The notes under the pieces were generated by a model, which saw only the letters and a list, made by a program, of their open reading frames with translations, was not told the origin of the DNA and made no database searches. This document shows, piece by piece, positions 9,189 through 18,648 of a stretch of 64,000 nucleotides of DNA (positions are counted from its first letter, which is position 1; every line of letters begins with the position of its first letter). The position numbers and the translations under genes are program-made. The stretch comes from Bradyrhizobium sp. AZCC 2262 (GTDB lineage: Bacteria; Pseudomonadota; Alphaproteobacteria; Rhizobiales; Xanthobacteraceae): contig NZ_JAZHRT010000001.1 of assembly GCF_036924535.1 (NCBI RefSeq), positions 7,564,001 through 7,628,000 on the forward strand, written 5' to 3'.

Positions 9189-9581
9189 ATGTACCATTTC
9201 ACCGCGCTCGTCACCTTGCTGGCGGTCCTGGTCTACTTCTACTCGTCCATCCTGGTGTCGCGGGCGCGCGGCAAATTCGGCGTCAAGCTGCCGGCCATTT
9301 CGGGCAATCCGGATTTCGAGCGGGTATTTCGCGCGCAGATGAATACGCTGGAATGGATGCCGATCTTCCTGCCCTCGCTGTGGCTGTTCGCGATCTATAT
9401 CGGCGACGGTATCGCGGCCGCAATCGGGCTGGTCTGGGTGATCGGGCGCATTCTCTACGTGTTCGGCTATGCCAGAGCGGTCAAGGACCGTAGCCGGGGC
9501 TTTGCGATCCAGGCGCTGGTGGCGATCGCACTATGGGTAGGAGCGATTGGCGCCATCGTGTGGCGGCTGGTGCATGCGTGA
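9189..9581 (+). CDS. MAPEG family membrane protein
   Basis: A 130-aa protein with four hydrophobic segments (residues ~5-22, 55-72, 75-92, 105-127). The family motif region is FERVFRAQMNTLEWMPIFLPSLW (the E-R-x-x-x-A-x-x-N-x-x-E pattern), which binds glutathione in microsomal GST/MAPEG proteins. It is 30 bp downstream of the AttH-like gene and may be part of the same transcript. An AGGGGA ribosome site precedes the ATG. Bacterial members may have glutathione transferase or peroxidase activity. The specific role is unknown. Confidence 0.9.
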   Translation: MYHFTALVTLLAVLVYFYSSILVSRARGKFGVKLPAISGNPDFERVFRAQMNTLEWMPIFLPSLWLFAIYIGDGIAAAIGLVWVIGRILYVFGYARAVKDRSRGFAIQALVAIALWVGAIGAIVWRLVHA

Positions 9582-9605
9582 GGATAGAGCGAGATCTACC
9601 CCCAC

Positions 9606-9743
9606 GTCGTCCCTGCGAACGCAGGGACCCATACGCCGCGGCGGATCGATGAAGCAGAATATCAGACGCTCGTTTTAACAACGAGCGTCTGTGGTTATGG
9701 GTCCCTGCGCCAAGTGCGCGATTGCGCACAAGGCAGGGACGAC
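9606..9743. repeat. dispersed intergenic repeat, family A (copy 1)
   Basis: A palindromic mosaic. It begins with a GTCGTCCCTGCGAACGCAGG block, has a central hairpin (AGACGCTCGTT / AACGAGCGTCT) and ends with the inverted GGGTCCCTGCG...GCAGGGACGAC block. The same outer arms occur at 63388-63506. It sits between convergent genes and may act as a bidirectional terminator. It resembles dispersed repeats of Bradyrhizobium genomes. Confidence 0.85.
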
Positions 9744-9751
9744 CGAGAAAC

Positions 9752-10945
9752 CTACTTCACCAACGGGCAACCTGAGTCTTTGGCCGCCGGAAACGCCTTG
9801 TCGCCGGGAACCACGGCGAGTTGCTTGTAGTAATCCCACGGCTTCTTCGATTCCGACGGCTTCTTGACCTCGAACAGATAGAGGTCGTGCACCATGCGGC
9901 CGTTTTCGAGCACCTTGCCGCCTTGCGCGAAATCGTCGTCGACCGGAAGCTCCTTCAGCTTCTTGGCGACCGCTTCGGTGTCCTTGGTACCTGCCGCCTT
10001 GACCGCCTTCAGATACGCCAGCGTCGCCGAGTAGGTACCTGCCTGGATCATGTTCGGCATGCGGCCGGTGCGCTTGAAGAAACGGTTGGCGAGGTCGCGG
10101 CTCTTGTCGTCGCGATCCCAGTAATAGCCTTCCGTCAGCACCAGGCCCTGGGCCGCCTCAAGGCCGAGGCCGTGGACTTCGGCCAGCGTCAGCAACAGTC
10201 CCGCAAGCTTCTGGCCGCCCTTGACGATACCGAACTCGGCCGCCTGCTTGATCGAGTTGGTGGTGTCGAGGCCGGCATTGGCCAGACCGATGATCTTGGC
10301 CTTCGAGCTTTGCGCCTGCAGCAGGAAGGACGAGAAGTCCGACGAGTTGAGGGGAATGCGCACCGAGCCAACGACCTTGCCGCCCTTTTCCTTGACGAGA
10401 TCGCCGGTGTCCTTTTCGAGCGCGTAGCCGAAGGCGTAGTCCGCGGTCATGAAGAACCAGGTGTCGCCGCCGGCTTGCACCAGCGCACCACCCGTGCCGA
10501 CCGCCAGTGCGTGCGTGTCGTAGGCCCAGTGGAAGCCCCAGGGCTGGCAGGCGTCGCCGGTGAGGCGTGAGGTCGCCGCTCCGACGACGATGTCGATCTT
10601 CTTCATCTGCTTCGAGAGATCGTGAATCGCGAGCGCGACGGACGACGTCGTCAACTCCGTGATCATGTCGACGCCTTCGACCTCATACCAGCGCCGCGCG
10701 ATGGCGCTGGCAAGATCCGGCTTGTTTTGATGGTCGGCGGAGATGACTTCGATCTTGTGACCGAGCACCTCGCCGCCAAAATCCTCGACCGCCATCCTGG
10801 CGGCCTCGACCGACCATTTGCCGCCGTAATCGGCGTAGACCCCGGACTGGTCGTTCAGAATACCGATTTTGACGCCCTGCGCCGATGCCGGCGCGGCGAG
10901 CAAAAGCCCACCCACCGCAACGGCGGCTAACAATCCCGACTTCAT
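9752..10945 (-). CDS. ABC transporter substrate-binding protein (branched-chain amino-acid/LivJ type)
   Basis: A 397-aa periplasmic binding protein. The start at 10945 gives a clean signal peptide (MKSGLLAAVAVGGLLLAAPASA) and has GGGAGA 7 nt upstream. The next Met upstream (10987) would place extra charged residues before it. The mature part opens with VKIGILNDQSGVYADYGG, as in the type-I periplasmic binding (Leu/Ile/Val or amide-binding) family. No permease or ATPase genes are adjacent, so it is an orphan receptor here. The ligand is unknown; family members bind amino acids, short-chain amides or aromatic acids. Confidence 0.9.
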   Translation of the reverse strand: MKSGLLAAVAVGGLLLAAPASAQGVKIGILNDQSGVYADYGGKWSVEAARMAVEDFGGEVLGHKIEVISADHQNKPDLASAIARRWYEVEGVDMITELTTSSVALAIHDLSKQMKKIDIVVGAATSRLTGDACQPWGFHWAYDTHALAVGTGGALVQAGGDTWFFMTADYAFGYALEKDTGDLVKEKGGKVVGSVRIPLNSSDFSSFLLQAQSSKAKIIGLANAGLDTTNSIKQAAEFGIVKGGQKLAGLLLTLAEVHGLGLEAAQGLVLTEGYYWDRDDKSRDLANRFFKRTGRMPNMIQAGTYSATLAYLKAVKAAGTKDTEAVAKKLKELPVDDDFAQGGKVLENGRMVHDLYLFEVKKPSESKKPWDYYKQLAVVPGDKAFPAAKDSGCPLVK

Positions 10946-11078
10946 CTTTTTCTCCCGGAATTTTTTGTCAGAGGAACCTGGCAACACTATTCAATAACCC
11001 CGCACCTGCCCATCCATTTCGGATAAGCCTAAAGTATTGGGGAACTTGCGATTTAGGCCGCACGGGCCGCGCCATGCG

Positions 11079-14000
11079 TTATGCCGCGACCGTATCCTTG
11101 CGAGGCTTTGGATCGGCCAGGTTGCGGACGATCACATAGAAGATCGGCGTAAAGATCAGGCCGAACAGCGTCACCCCGAGCATGCCGAAGAACACGGCGA
11201 CGCCCACCGCCTGCCGCATCTCCGACCCCGAGCCCGACGAGATCACCAGCGGCAGCACGCCGAGGATGAAGGCGAACGACGTCATCAGGATCGGCCGCAA
11301 CCGCAACCGGCAGGCTTCGATCACGGCCTCCAGCCGCGGCTTTCCCTCAAGCTCGATGTCGCGCGCGAACTCGACGATCAGAATGGCGTTCTTTGCCGCC
11401 AGCCCCACCAGCACCACAAAACCGATCTGGGTCAGGATGTTGACGTCCTGCCCCATGATCCGTACGCCGATGGTCGCAGCGAGCAGGCACATCGGCACGA
11501 TCAGGATCACCGCGAACGGCAGGCTCCAGCTACCGTATTGCGCCGCCAGCACCAGGAACACGAACAGCACGCAGATCGGGAATACGTAGAGACCGGCATT
11601 GCCGCCAGTGACCTGCTGGTACGAAAGGTCGGTCCATTCGAACGAGAAACCGCTCGGCAGCGTTTCCTCCGCGAGCCGCTTCATGGTGTTGATCGCGGTG
11701 GCCGAACTCGTGCCCGGCAACCCCTCGCCCTGCAGCTCCGCCGCCGGATAGAGATTGTAGCGGGCGACGCGGTCGGGACCGGAAACGTCGCGGAAATCCA
11801 CCACGCTGCCGAGCATCACCATGTCGCCGGCGGCGTTGCGGGTGCGCAGCCGCGCCAGATCGGATCGCTCTTTTCTGAACGGCAGGTCGGCCTGGGCAGT
11901 GACGTGATAGGTGCGGCCGAACAGGTTGAAGTCGTTGACGTAGGTCGAGCCGAAATAGGTCTGGATGGTTTCGTTGACGTTCGCAATCGGCACGCCGAGT
12001 TTCTGCGCCTTGACCCGATCGATATCGACGAAGAGCTGCGGCGTATTAGCCGTGAAGGGCGAGAACACCTGCGTCAGCCCAGGTGCCTTGCGCGCCGCGT
12101 TGACGAGTTCGTCGTTGGCGGCGGCCAGCAGTTCGGGGCCGCGGCCCTGGCGATCCTGAACCCGCATCGTGAAGCCACCCCCGGTGCCGATGCCCGGCAC
12201 CGGCGGCGGCGGAATGACGATGATGAACGCCCCTTGAATTGCGGACAGGCGCTTGCGCAGATCGTTCGTGATCACCGCCGCGGTCAGACCCTTCTTCAGG
12301 CGTACCTCCGGCTCTTCGAACACCGGGAAGAGGGCCGCCGCATTGCCCGCCTGTGTTCGGGTCGCGCCCGAAAATCCCGCGAATGCCGCAACGCGGATGA
12401 TGCCCGGGGTGTCCAGCGCCGTTTTCTCGATCTGCCGGACGATGTCGGTGGTGCGCGCCAGCGACGCCGCGCCCGGCAACTGCGCCGACACGATGACATA
12501 GCCGCGGTCCTGCGCGGGAATAAAACCTTGCGACGTGGTGGCAAGCAGCCATCCGGCACTGCCGATCAGCGCCACGTACAACAGCAGCATCACCGCCGCA
12601 TGCCGGATCACGAAATCGGCCGCCCTGGCGTAGCCGTGCGACAGCCGATCAAAACCGCGGTTGAAATAGCCGGTGAACGTGTCCCAGCCGCGCGCGATGA
12701 AATTCCAGCGTGCCGGTGGCTTTTTCTCCTCATGCGGCACCAGGATCAGCGAGGCCAGCGCCGGCGACAATGTCAGCGAGCAGAAGCAGGAGATTGCGGT
12801 CGCAACCGCAATGGTGACGGCGAATTGCTGGAAGAACTGCCCGGAAATGCCGCCGAGGAAGGCCGTCGGCACGAACACTGCGCACAGCACCAGCGCAATC
12901 GAGACCAGCGCGCTGCCGACCTCCTCCATGGTCTTGAGCGCCGCATCGCGCCGGCTCATGCCGTGCTCGAGGTGCCGTTCGACGTTTTCCACCACCACGA
13001 TGGCGTCGTCGACGACGATGCCGACCGCGAGCACGAGCCCGAACAAGGTGAGATTGTTGATGGAGAACCCGAGTGCCGCCATCACGGCGAACGTGCCGAC
13101 CAGCGATACGGGGATGGCGATGATCGGAATGATAGCCGGCCGCCAGCCCTGCAAAAACACCAGCACGACGATGACGACCAGCAGCATCGCCTCATAGATC
13201 GTCTTGATCAGCTCGTGGATGGATTGCGCGATGAATTCGGTGGGGTTGTAGCCGATGTTGTAGTCGAGGCCCTTTGGAAAACGGGTCTTCAGCCTCTCCA
13301 TGGTATCGGAAATGCCTTTCGCGGTCGCCAGCGCGTTCGATCCCGGCCGCTGCGTCACCAGCAGCGCGACCGCCGATTTGCGCAGCAAAAAGCTGTTGGT
13401 CGCATAGGACAACGCACCGAGTTCGACCCGCGCTACGTCGCGCAACCGCACGATTCGGCCGTCGGCGCCGGCCCTGACGACGATGTCCTCGAACTGCTTC
13501 TGATCCTTCAGGCGCCCGATAAAGGTGAGATTGGGCTGGAACGCGCGGTCGGCGATCGGCGGCTCCCCGATCTGGCCGCCCGTGATCTGCAGGTTTTGCG
13601 CGCGGATCGCGGCCACCACTTCGGCAGAGGTCAGACCGAGCGTTGCGATCCGGTCCGGATCCAGCCACAGCCGCATCGAGTAGTCGCGGGCGCCGAACAT
13701 CTGGATGTCGCCGACGCCGTCGAGGCGGAGCAACTCGTCGCGCACCTGCAGCAGCGCATAGTTGCTGATGTAGAGCTGGTCGAAGCTGTCGTCCGGCGAC
13801 AGCATGAAGACCACCATCAGGATGTCAGGACTGTTCTTGCGGGTGACGACGCCGTTGCGCTGCACTTCTTCCGGCAACCGCGGCTGTGCGATCGCGACCC
13901 GGTTCTGCACCAGCACCTGCGCCTTGTCGAGGTCGGTGCCAAGCTTGAAGGTGACCGTAATGGTCAGATTACCGTTCGAGGTCGCCTGGCTGTAGAGATA

Positions 14001-14234
14001 CAGCATGTCCTCGACGCCGTTGATCTCCTGCTCGATCGGGGCTGCAACCGTGTCGGAAACGGTCTGCGCGGTGGCGCCCGGATATTGCGTGGTGACCACC
14101 ACCGTCGGCGGCACCACTTGCGGATATTCCGAGACCGGCAGCGTGGTGTAGGCGATCGCGCCGACGATCAGCAGCACGATCGACAGCACCATCGCCAGGA
14201 TGGGCTGATTGATGGAGAGCCGGCCGAGATTCAT
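11079..14234 (-). CDS. RND efflux transporter permease (HAE1/AcrB-like)
   Basis: A 1051-aa inner-membrane pump of usual AcrB length, opening MNLGRLSINQPILAMVLSIVLLIVG. The TM4 motif GIVVDDAIVVVEN carries the proton-relay Asp pair, and GGISGQFF, PALASL and two large periplasmic loops follow the AcrB plan. Its ATG overlaps the stop of the upstream adaptor gene (ATGA), giving a translationally coupled adaptor-pump pair. It should work with an outer-membrane channel not encoded here. It probably exports drugs, solvents or plant phenolics. A very long antisense frame over this gene is a composition shadow. Confidence 0.95.
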   Translation of the reverse strand: MNLGRLSINQPILAMVLSIVLLIVGAIAYTTLPVSEYPQVVPPTVVVTTQYPGATAQTVSDTVAAPIEQEINGVEDMLYLYSQATSNGNLTITVTFKLGTDLDKAQVLVQNRVAIAQPRLPEEVQRNGVVTRKNSPDILMVVFMLSPDDSFDQLYISNYALLQVRDELLRLDGVGDIQMFGARDYSMRLWLDPDRIATLGLTSAEVVAAIRAQNLQITGGQIGEPPIADRAFQPNLTFIGRLKDQKQFEDIVVRAGADGRIVRLRDVARVELGALSYATNSFLLRKSAVALLVTQRPGSNALATAKGISDTMERLKTRFPKGLDYNIGYNPTEFIAQSIHELIKTIYEAMLLVVIVVLVFLQGWRPAIIPIIAIPVSLVGTFAVMAALGFSINNLTLFGLVLAVGIVVDDAIVVVENVERHLEHGMSRRDAALKTMEEVGSALVSIALVLCAVFVPTAFLGGISGQFFQQFAVTIAVATAISCFCSLTLSPALASLILVPHEEKKPPARWNFIARGWDTFTGYFNRGFDRLSHGYARAADFVIRHAAVMLLLYVALIGSAGWLLATTSQGFIPAQDRGYVIVSAQLPGAASLARTTDIVRQIEKTALDTPGIIRVAAFAGFSGATRTQAGNAAALFPVFEEPEVRLKKGLTAAVITNDLRKRLSAIQGAFIIVIPPPPVPGIGTGGGFTMRVQDRQGRGPELLAAANDELVNAARKAPGLTQVFSPFTANTPQLFVDIDRVKAQKLGVPIANVNETIQTYFGSTYVNDFNLFGRTYHVTAQADLPFRKERSDLARLRTRNAAGDMVMLGSVVDFRDVSGPDRVARYNLYPAAELQGEGLPGTSSATAINTMKRLAEETLPSGFSFEWTDLSYQQVTGGNAGLYVFPICVLFVFLVLAAQYGSWSLPFAVILIVPMCLLAATIGVRIMGQDVNILTQIGFVVLVGLAAKNAILIVEFARDIELEGKPRLEAVIEACRLRLRPILMTSFAFILGVLPLVISSGSGSEMRQAVGVAVFFGMLGVTLFGLIFTPIFYVIVRNLADPKPRKDTVAA

Positions 14235-15460
14235 GTCTTGCCACCGGCCGGCTTGACCTCGGCTGTCTGCGGCGTGACCTTCGCGCCCACCCGGGCCCGC
14301 TGCAGGCCGTCAATGATCACGCGGTCTTCCGCCTTCAGCCCCTCGCGGATCACGCGCAGCCCCTCGTCGAGGGGGCCGAGCGTGACCGCCTTCGCCTCGA
14401 CCGTGTTGTCGTCCTTGACGACGAAAACGATCTTGCGCGACTGGTCGGTCGCAATTGCCGTATCCGGCAGCAGCAACGCCTCATAAGGCGCGCTGCCGAT
14501 CAGCCGGACGCGTCCGAACTGGCCGGGCAGGATCGAAAGATCCTTGTTCGGGATCACCGCGCGGCTGCGCAACGTGCCGGTCGAGACATCCAGGCGGTTG
14601 TCGAGGAAATCCATCTTGCCCTCATGCGAGGGCTTGGTTTCGCCGGTCAGCGACACCTCGACCGGGTTTGGCGTATCGCGCGAGCTTGGCCGCTTGCCTT
14701 CGAACCAGAGCTTGCTGTTCCGCAAGTAAGTTGCCTCGTCGACGTCGAAATAGATGTAGATCGGATCGAGCGAGACGATCGAGGTGAGCAGCGTGGCGCC
14801 GCCCTCGCTGCCCTGCACGAGATTGCCTGGGGTGACGAGGTGGCGGCTGACGCGGCCGGTGATCGGCGCCATCACATGGGTGAACTCGATGTTGAGCTTG
14901 GCCGCCTTGAGCGCGCCTTCGGCCTGCATTTCCGCCGCATGGGCCGCCTGCAAGGTCTGGCGGCGCTGGTCCACGATCGACTCCGAAACCGCCGAAGTCA
15001 CAACCAGTGTGAGCGCGCGGTCGAGTTCGCGCTTGGCGAGTTCGGCTTTCGCGCGTGCATCGGACAACTGGCCGTCGGCCTGTTCGGCGACCGCCTCGAA
15101 TGGCCGGGCATCGATGACGTACAGCAGATCGCCCGTGCGCACGATGGCGCCGTCGCGAAATTCGACGCTGGTGACGAAACCGCCGACGCGGGCGCGAACC
15201 TGGACCTCCTGCACCGCCTCGAACCGCCCGGTGAATTCATCCCAGTCGGTAACGGTACGCTTCACCGGCTGCGCAACGGTGACGGGCGGCGCCGCAGCGG
15301 CCGGCTGCTGTGGCGGCTTGTCGCCGCACGCCGACAGCGCCAGCGCGAGCACCGGGGTCAACCATTTGAGGCCATGAGGTGAGCGAACGGCGATCCCCGC
15401 CGGCCAAGCCGGACGTTTCAATTGCTCAGTTGCAGTCAATCCCCATCTCCCTCTCGACAT
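14231..15460 (-). CDS. RND efflux periplasmic adaptor lipoprotein (AcrA/MFP)
   Basis: A 409-aa membrane-fusion protein. A lipobox (VLALALSAC) ends a signal sequence at about residues 25-45. The mature chain has the biotinyl-lipoyl half (TGRFEAVQEVQVRARVGGFV), an alpha-hairpin (residues ~135-175), the second lipoyl half (NIEFTHVMAPITGRVSRHLV) and the barrel/MP domains (RSRAVIPNKDLSILPGQFGRVRL). I chose ATG 15460 (MSRGRWGL); the frame stays open further upstream through a probable untranslated leader, and GTG or TTG codons nearer the lipobox are possible alternatives. It links the RND pump to an outer-membrane channel. Confidence 0.9.
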   Translation of the reverse strand: MSRGRWGLTATEQLKRPAWPAGIAVRSPHGLKWLTPVLALALSACGDKPPQQPAAAAPPVTVAQPVKRTVTDWDEFTGRFEAVQEVQVRARVGGFVTSVEFRDGAIVRTGDLLYVIDARPFEAVAEQADGQLSDARAKAELAKRELDRALTLVVTSAVSESIVDQRRQTLQAAHAAEMQAEGALKAAKLNIEFTHVMAPITGRVSRHLVTPGNLVQGSEGGATLLTSIVSLDPIYIYFDVDEATYLRNSKLWFEGKRPSSRDTPNPVEVSLTGETKPSHEGKMDFLDNRLDVSTGTLRSRAVIPNKDLSILPGQFGRVRLIGSAPYEALLLPDTAIATDQSRKIVFVVKDDNTVEAKAVTLGPLDEGLRVIREGLKAEDRVIIDGLQRARVGAKVTPQTAEVKPAGGKT

Positions 15461-15926
15461 CCCTGATGGATGAAAGCCGCCGTGGAACTTATGGCGGAGG
15501 CCACAGATGTGATCGGTTCCCAGTCTCGTCAAGAAGCCACGGGGATCAAGCACAATCGTTACGCATCCGCGTAGCCAACGGGCCACACCATGCGGATCTC
15601 CCGTTTTTCCGCAGTGCGATGACGGCAGAATCGTCGCAGCTAATCGCCGACTGATGACGAAAACGTGACGCGAGATCGCGGACGCATACTCAGTTGTCAT
15701 CGTCCGCGAAGGCGGACGATCCAGTATTCCAGAGGCGCCAGTGATTAAACCGATAGGCCGCGGCGTACTGGATACCCCGCCTTCGCGGGGTATGACGGCT
15801 CGTACGGTTTGTGCGGGGATTGAGCACTCCAGCTCCATCTTCGGGCATGACGTCCCGAAATTCCTCCGCTAACCTTGCTGGCCAAGGCCCGCAACAAGGG
15901 CCAGAAAATGTCCGGGGAGGACAGCC
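15461..15926. other. intergenic promoter region with a repeat
   Basis: About 465 bases between the divergent adaptor and alcohol-dehydrogenase genes. Apart from the family B repeat (15696-15797) it should hold both promoters. No protein-coding frame with a ribosome site and no RNA gene was recognised. Confidence 0.5.
15696..15797. repeat. dispersed intergenic repeat, family B (copy 1)
   Basis: Begins with a GTCATCGTCCGCGAAGGCGG hairpin arm, runs through a conserved GATCCAGTATTCCAGAGGCG core and ends with CTTCGCGGGGTATGACG. A second, near-identical copy is at 54615-54716. The two ends are inverted relative to each other, as in rhizobial palindromic elements. Confidence 0.88.
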
Positions 15927-17081
15927 GTGCACAAAGGGCGTGTCGTATTCGGCGCGATGGATGAGGTTGTGTTCGGGCGGCCGGCGTCCGAGGCGCTCAT
16001 CGAGCAGTTGAACCGGCTCGGCACGAAACGCGCCTTCCTGATGGTCAGCGGCACGCTGAACCGCGAAACCGACGAGATCGAGAACATTCGCCGCGTGCTC
16101 GGGCCGCGCTGCGCCGGCACCTTCGACGCGATGCCGCCGCACACGCCGCGCGCGGCCGTCATTGCCGCGGCAGACCAGGCGCGCTCCGCCGGTGCCGACG
16201 TCATTGTTACCATCGGCGGCGGCTCGATCACCGACGGCGCCAAGGCGGTGCAGCTTTGCCTCGCCAACGATATCCGCAATCCCGACGACATCGACAGGAT
16301 CAGATCGGGTCGCGGCGCTTCGCCGCAGCTCAGCCCGCCGACGGTGCGCCAGATCAGTGTGCCTACCACGATTGCCGGCGGCGAGTTCTCCGCCACGGCT
16401 GGCGTCACCAACGAGAAGACCAGGGTCAAGGAAGCGTTGCGCCATCCGCTGTTGATGCCCCGCGCCGTGATCCTCGATCCCTGGCTCGGCGCGCACACGC
16501 CGGAATGGCTGTGGCTCTCGACCGGCATCCGCGCCGTCGATCATTGCGTCGAGGGCATCTGCTCGCGCGAGGCGCAGCCGTATGGCGACGCCCAGGCGCT
16601 GAAGGGCCTGTCGATGCTGGCGCAGGCGCTGCCGCGGGTGAAGGCCGACGCCAAAGACCTCGACGCGCGGATGGATTGCCAGATCGGGACCTGGCTTTCG
16701 ACCGGCCCGCTGGCTTCCGGCGTGCCGATGGGGGCCAGCCACGGCATCGGCTATGTGCTCGGCGCGGAATTCGGCGTGCCGCACGGCTACACCTCCTGCG
16801 TGATGCTGCCGGCGGTGATGCGCTGGAACATGTCAGCCAATGCCGAGCGGCAGGCGCTGGTCGCGGCCGCGATGGGACGTCCTGGCGCGGACGCCGGCGA
16901 CGTGCTCGACGAATTCATTCGAGGCCTCGGCATGCCGCGCAGCCTGCGCGACGTCAAGGTTGGGCCTGAGCATTTCGACCGCATCGCGCTGGCAGCGATG
17001 GCAACGCCCTGGGTGCCGCGAAACCCGCGCAAGATCGAGGGGCCGGCGCAGGTGCGCGAAATTCTGGATATGGCCGCGTAA
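15927..17081 (+). CDS. iron-containing alcohol dehydrogenase / maleylacetate reductase-like
   Basis: A 384-aa protein of the group III (iron-containing) dehydrogenase family. The nucleotide-binding GGGSITDGAK motif is at residues ~95-104 and the PTTIAGGEFSATAGVTN stretch at ~148-165. Metal-binding positions include the Asp in AVDHCVEG and the His residues in GASHGIGYVLG and GVPHGYTSC. Maleylacetate reductases share this architecture, so ring-cleavage product reduction is possible, as is oxidation of another alcohol. An acyl-CoA synthetase begins 16 bp downstream on the same strand, which suggests alcohol or keto-acid activation in one pathway. Confidence 0.85.
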   Translation: MHKGRVVFGAMDEVVFGRPASEALIEQLNRLGTKRAFLMVSGTLNRETDEIENIRRVLGPRCAGTFDAMPPHTPRAAVIAAADQARSAGADVIVTIGGGSITDGAKAVQLCLANDIRNPDDIDRIRSGRGASPQLSPPTVRQISVPTTIAGGEFSATAGVTNEKTRVKEALRHPLLMPRAVILDPWLGAHTPEWLWLSTGIRAVDHCVEGICSREAQPYGDAQALKGLSMLAQALPRVKADAKDLDARMDCQIGTWLSTGPLASGVPMGASHGIGYVLGAEFGVPHGYTSCVMLPAVMRWNMSANAERQALVAAAMGRPGADAGDVLDEFIRGLGMPRSLRDVKVGPEHFDRIALAAMATPWVPRNPRKIEGPAQVREILDMAA

Positions 17082-17097
17082 GGAGACCAAAGCCAAC

Positions 17098-18648
17098 ATG
17101 TATACCGGCAAGCATGCTCATCTTCGTCCGCTTCAGCCCGCCTTCATCATGGCAAGCACGGGCGAGGCGGTGACCTACCGTGAACTGGACGCCCGCAGCA
17201 ATCGGCTGGCGCATCTGTTTCGCAACCGCGGCCTCAAGCGGCTCGACCACTATTCGATCTTCATGGAGAACAACAGCCGCTACTGCGAAGCCTGTGCCGC
17301 GGGCGAACGGAGTGGATTGTATTATACCTGCGTGAATTCCTACCTGACGGCGGGCGAACTCGCCTACATCCTCACCAACAGCCAGTCGCGCATTCTCATC
17401 ACCTCAAAGACAAAACTCGATATCGCGCGCGAGGCGCTGAAGGAATGCCCGAAGGTCGAGCTTTGCATTGTCGCCGACGGCGAAGGCGAAAGCGACCGCA
17501 TCGTCGGACTGCAGGCTGCGACCGCGGATATGCCGAGTTCGCCGATTGCCGATGAATTCATCGGCACCGCGATGCTCTATTCGTCCGGAACCACCGGTCG
17601 CCCCAAGGGAATCCTGCGCCCGCTGCCGGATCAGCCGCCGACCCAGCGACTGCCGCTGTTCGATTTCCTGGAAAAGCTCTGGCAGTATCGCGAAGGCATG
17701 ATCTACCTGTCGCCGGCGCCGCTCTACCACTCGGCGCCGCAGGCGGCCGTCAACCTCACCATCGGCATCGGCGGCACCGTCGTGATCATGGAGCATTTCG
17801 ATCCCGAGCAATATCTGCAGCTCATCCAGAAATGGGGCATCACGCATACCCAGCTGGTGCCGACGATGTTCTCGCGGATGCTGAAACTGCCGGAGGAGGT
17901 GCGCAAGCGCTACGACCTCTCCTCACTCGAGATCGCGATCCATGCCGCCGCGCCCTGCCCGGCGCTGGTCAAGGACGACATGATCAAGTGGTGGGGACCG
18001 ATCATCCACGAATATTACGGCGCCACCGAAGGCCTCGGCTTCACCGCCTGCAATTCGGAGCAGTGGCTGGCGCATCGCGGCACCGTGGGCCGAGTGCTGC
18101 TCGGCGACCTCCACATCATGGACGAGAACATGAAGCCCTGTCCGAAGGGCACGGCGGGCACGGTGTGGTTCAAGACCGCAAGCCCGTTCGAATATTTCAA
18201 CGATGCTGCCAAGACCCAGGAGGCCCGCTCGGTCGACGGCAGCATGAGCACGGTCGGCGACGTCGGCTATGTCGACGAGGACGGCTATCTCTATCTGACC
18301 GATCGCGCGACCTTCATGATCATCTCCGGCGGCGTCAATATCTATCCGCAGGAATGCGAGAACCTCCTGATCACCCATCCCAAGATTGCGGACGCGGCGG
18401 TGTTCGGCGTGCCCAATCCCGATCTCGGCGAGGAAGTGAAGGCGGTGGTGCAACCGATGCCGGGGGTTTCCCCGTGCACAGAGCTGGCCGAAGAGCTGAT
18501 CACCTTCTGCAGCCAGTCGCTGTCGCGCCAAAAGGTGCCGCGCTCGATCGACTTCGAGGCCGAATTGCCGCGGCTGCCGACCGGAAAACTCTACAAGCGG
18601 CTGTTGCGCGATCGCTATTGGGGCAACAAGACCTCGCGGATCGTGTGA
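17098..18648 (+). CDS. acyl-CoA synthetase (AMP-forming)
   Basis: A 516-aa ANL-superfamily ligase. P-loop LYSSGTTGRPKGI is near residues 160-172, the A5 motif YYGATEG near 305, the A7 segment VGDVGYVDEDGYLYLTDR near 385-402 and the A10 Lys in LPTGKLYKR near the C-terminus. The start at 17098 follows an AAGGAG site 10 bp upstream; the frame extends further back but there it overlaps the dehydrogenase. It activates a carboxylic acid to acyl-CoA through an acyl-adenylate. It is the second gene of the dehydrogenase-ligase unit, which precedes a peptide-type ABC importer. Confidence 0.92.
   Translation: MYTGKHAHLRPLQPAFIMASTGEAVTYRELDARSNRLAHLFRNRGLKRLDHYSIFMENNSRYCEACAAGERSGLYYTCVNSYLTAGELAYILTNSQSRILITSKTKLDIAREALKECPKVELCIVADGEGESDRIVGLQAATADMPSSPIADEFIGTAMLYSSGTTGRPKGILRPLPDQPPTQRLPLFDFLEKLWQYREGMIYLSPAPLYHSAPQAAVNLTIGIGGTVVIMEHFDPEQYLQLIQKWGITHTQLVPTMFSRMLKLPEEVRKRYDLSSLEIAIHAAAPCPALVKDDMIKWWGPIIHEYYGATEGLGFTACNSEQWLAHRGTVGRVLLGDLHIMDENMKPCPKGTAGTVWFKTASPFEYFNDAAKTQEARSVDGSMSTVGDVGYVDEDGYLYLTDRATFMIISGGVNIYPQECENLLITHPKIADAAVFGVPNPDLGEEVKAVVQPMPGVSPCTELAEELITFCSQSLSRQKVPRSIDFEAELPRLPTGKLYKRLLRDRYWGNKTSRIV

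Noticed and set aside
11079..14234. Possible frameshift suggested by a second open frame over residues 560-730
   Set aside because: The 1051-codon frame is uninterrupted and carries all RND motifs; the other frame is a shadow.
11037..14486. 1149-codon plus-strand open frame over the RND pump
   Set aside because: It is antisense to a clear AcrB-like gene and its translation is Arg/His/Asp-rich with no domain. Long antisense frames are expected at this GC content.
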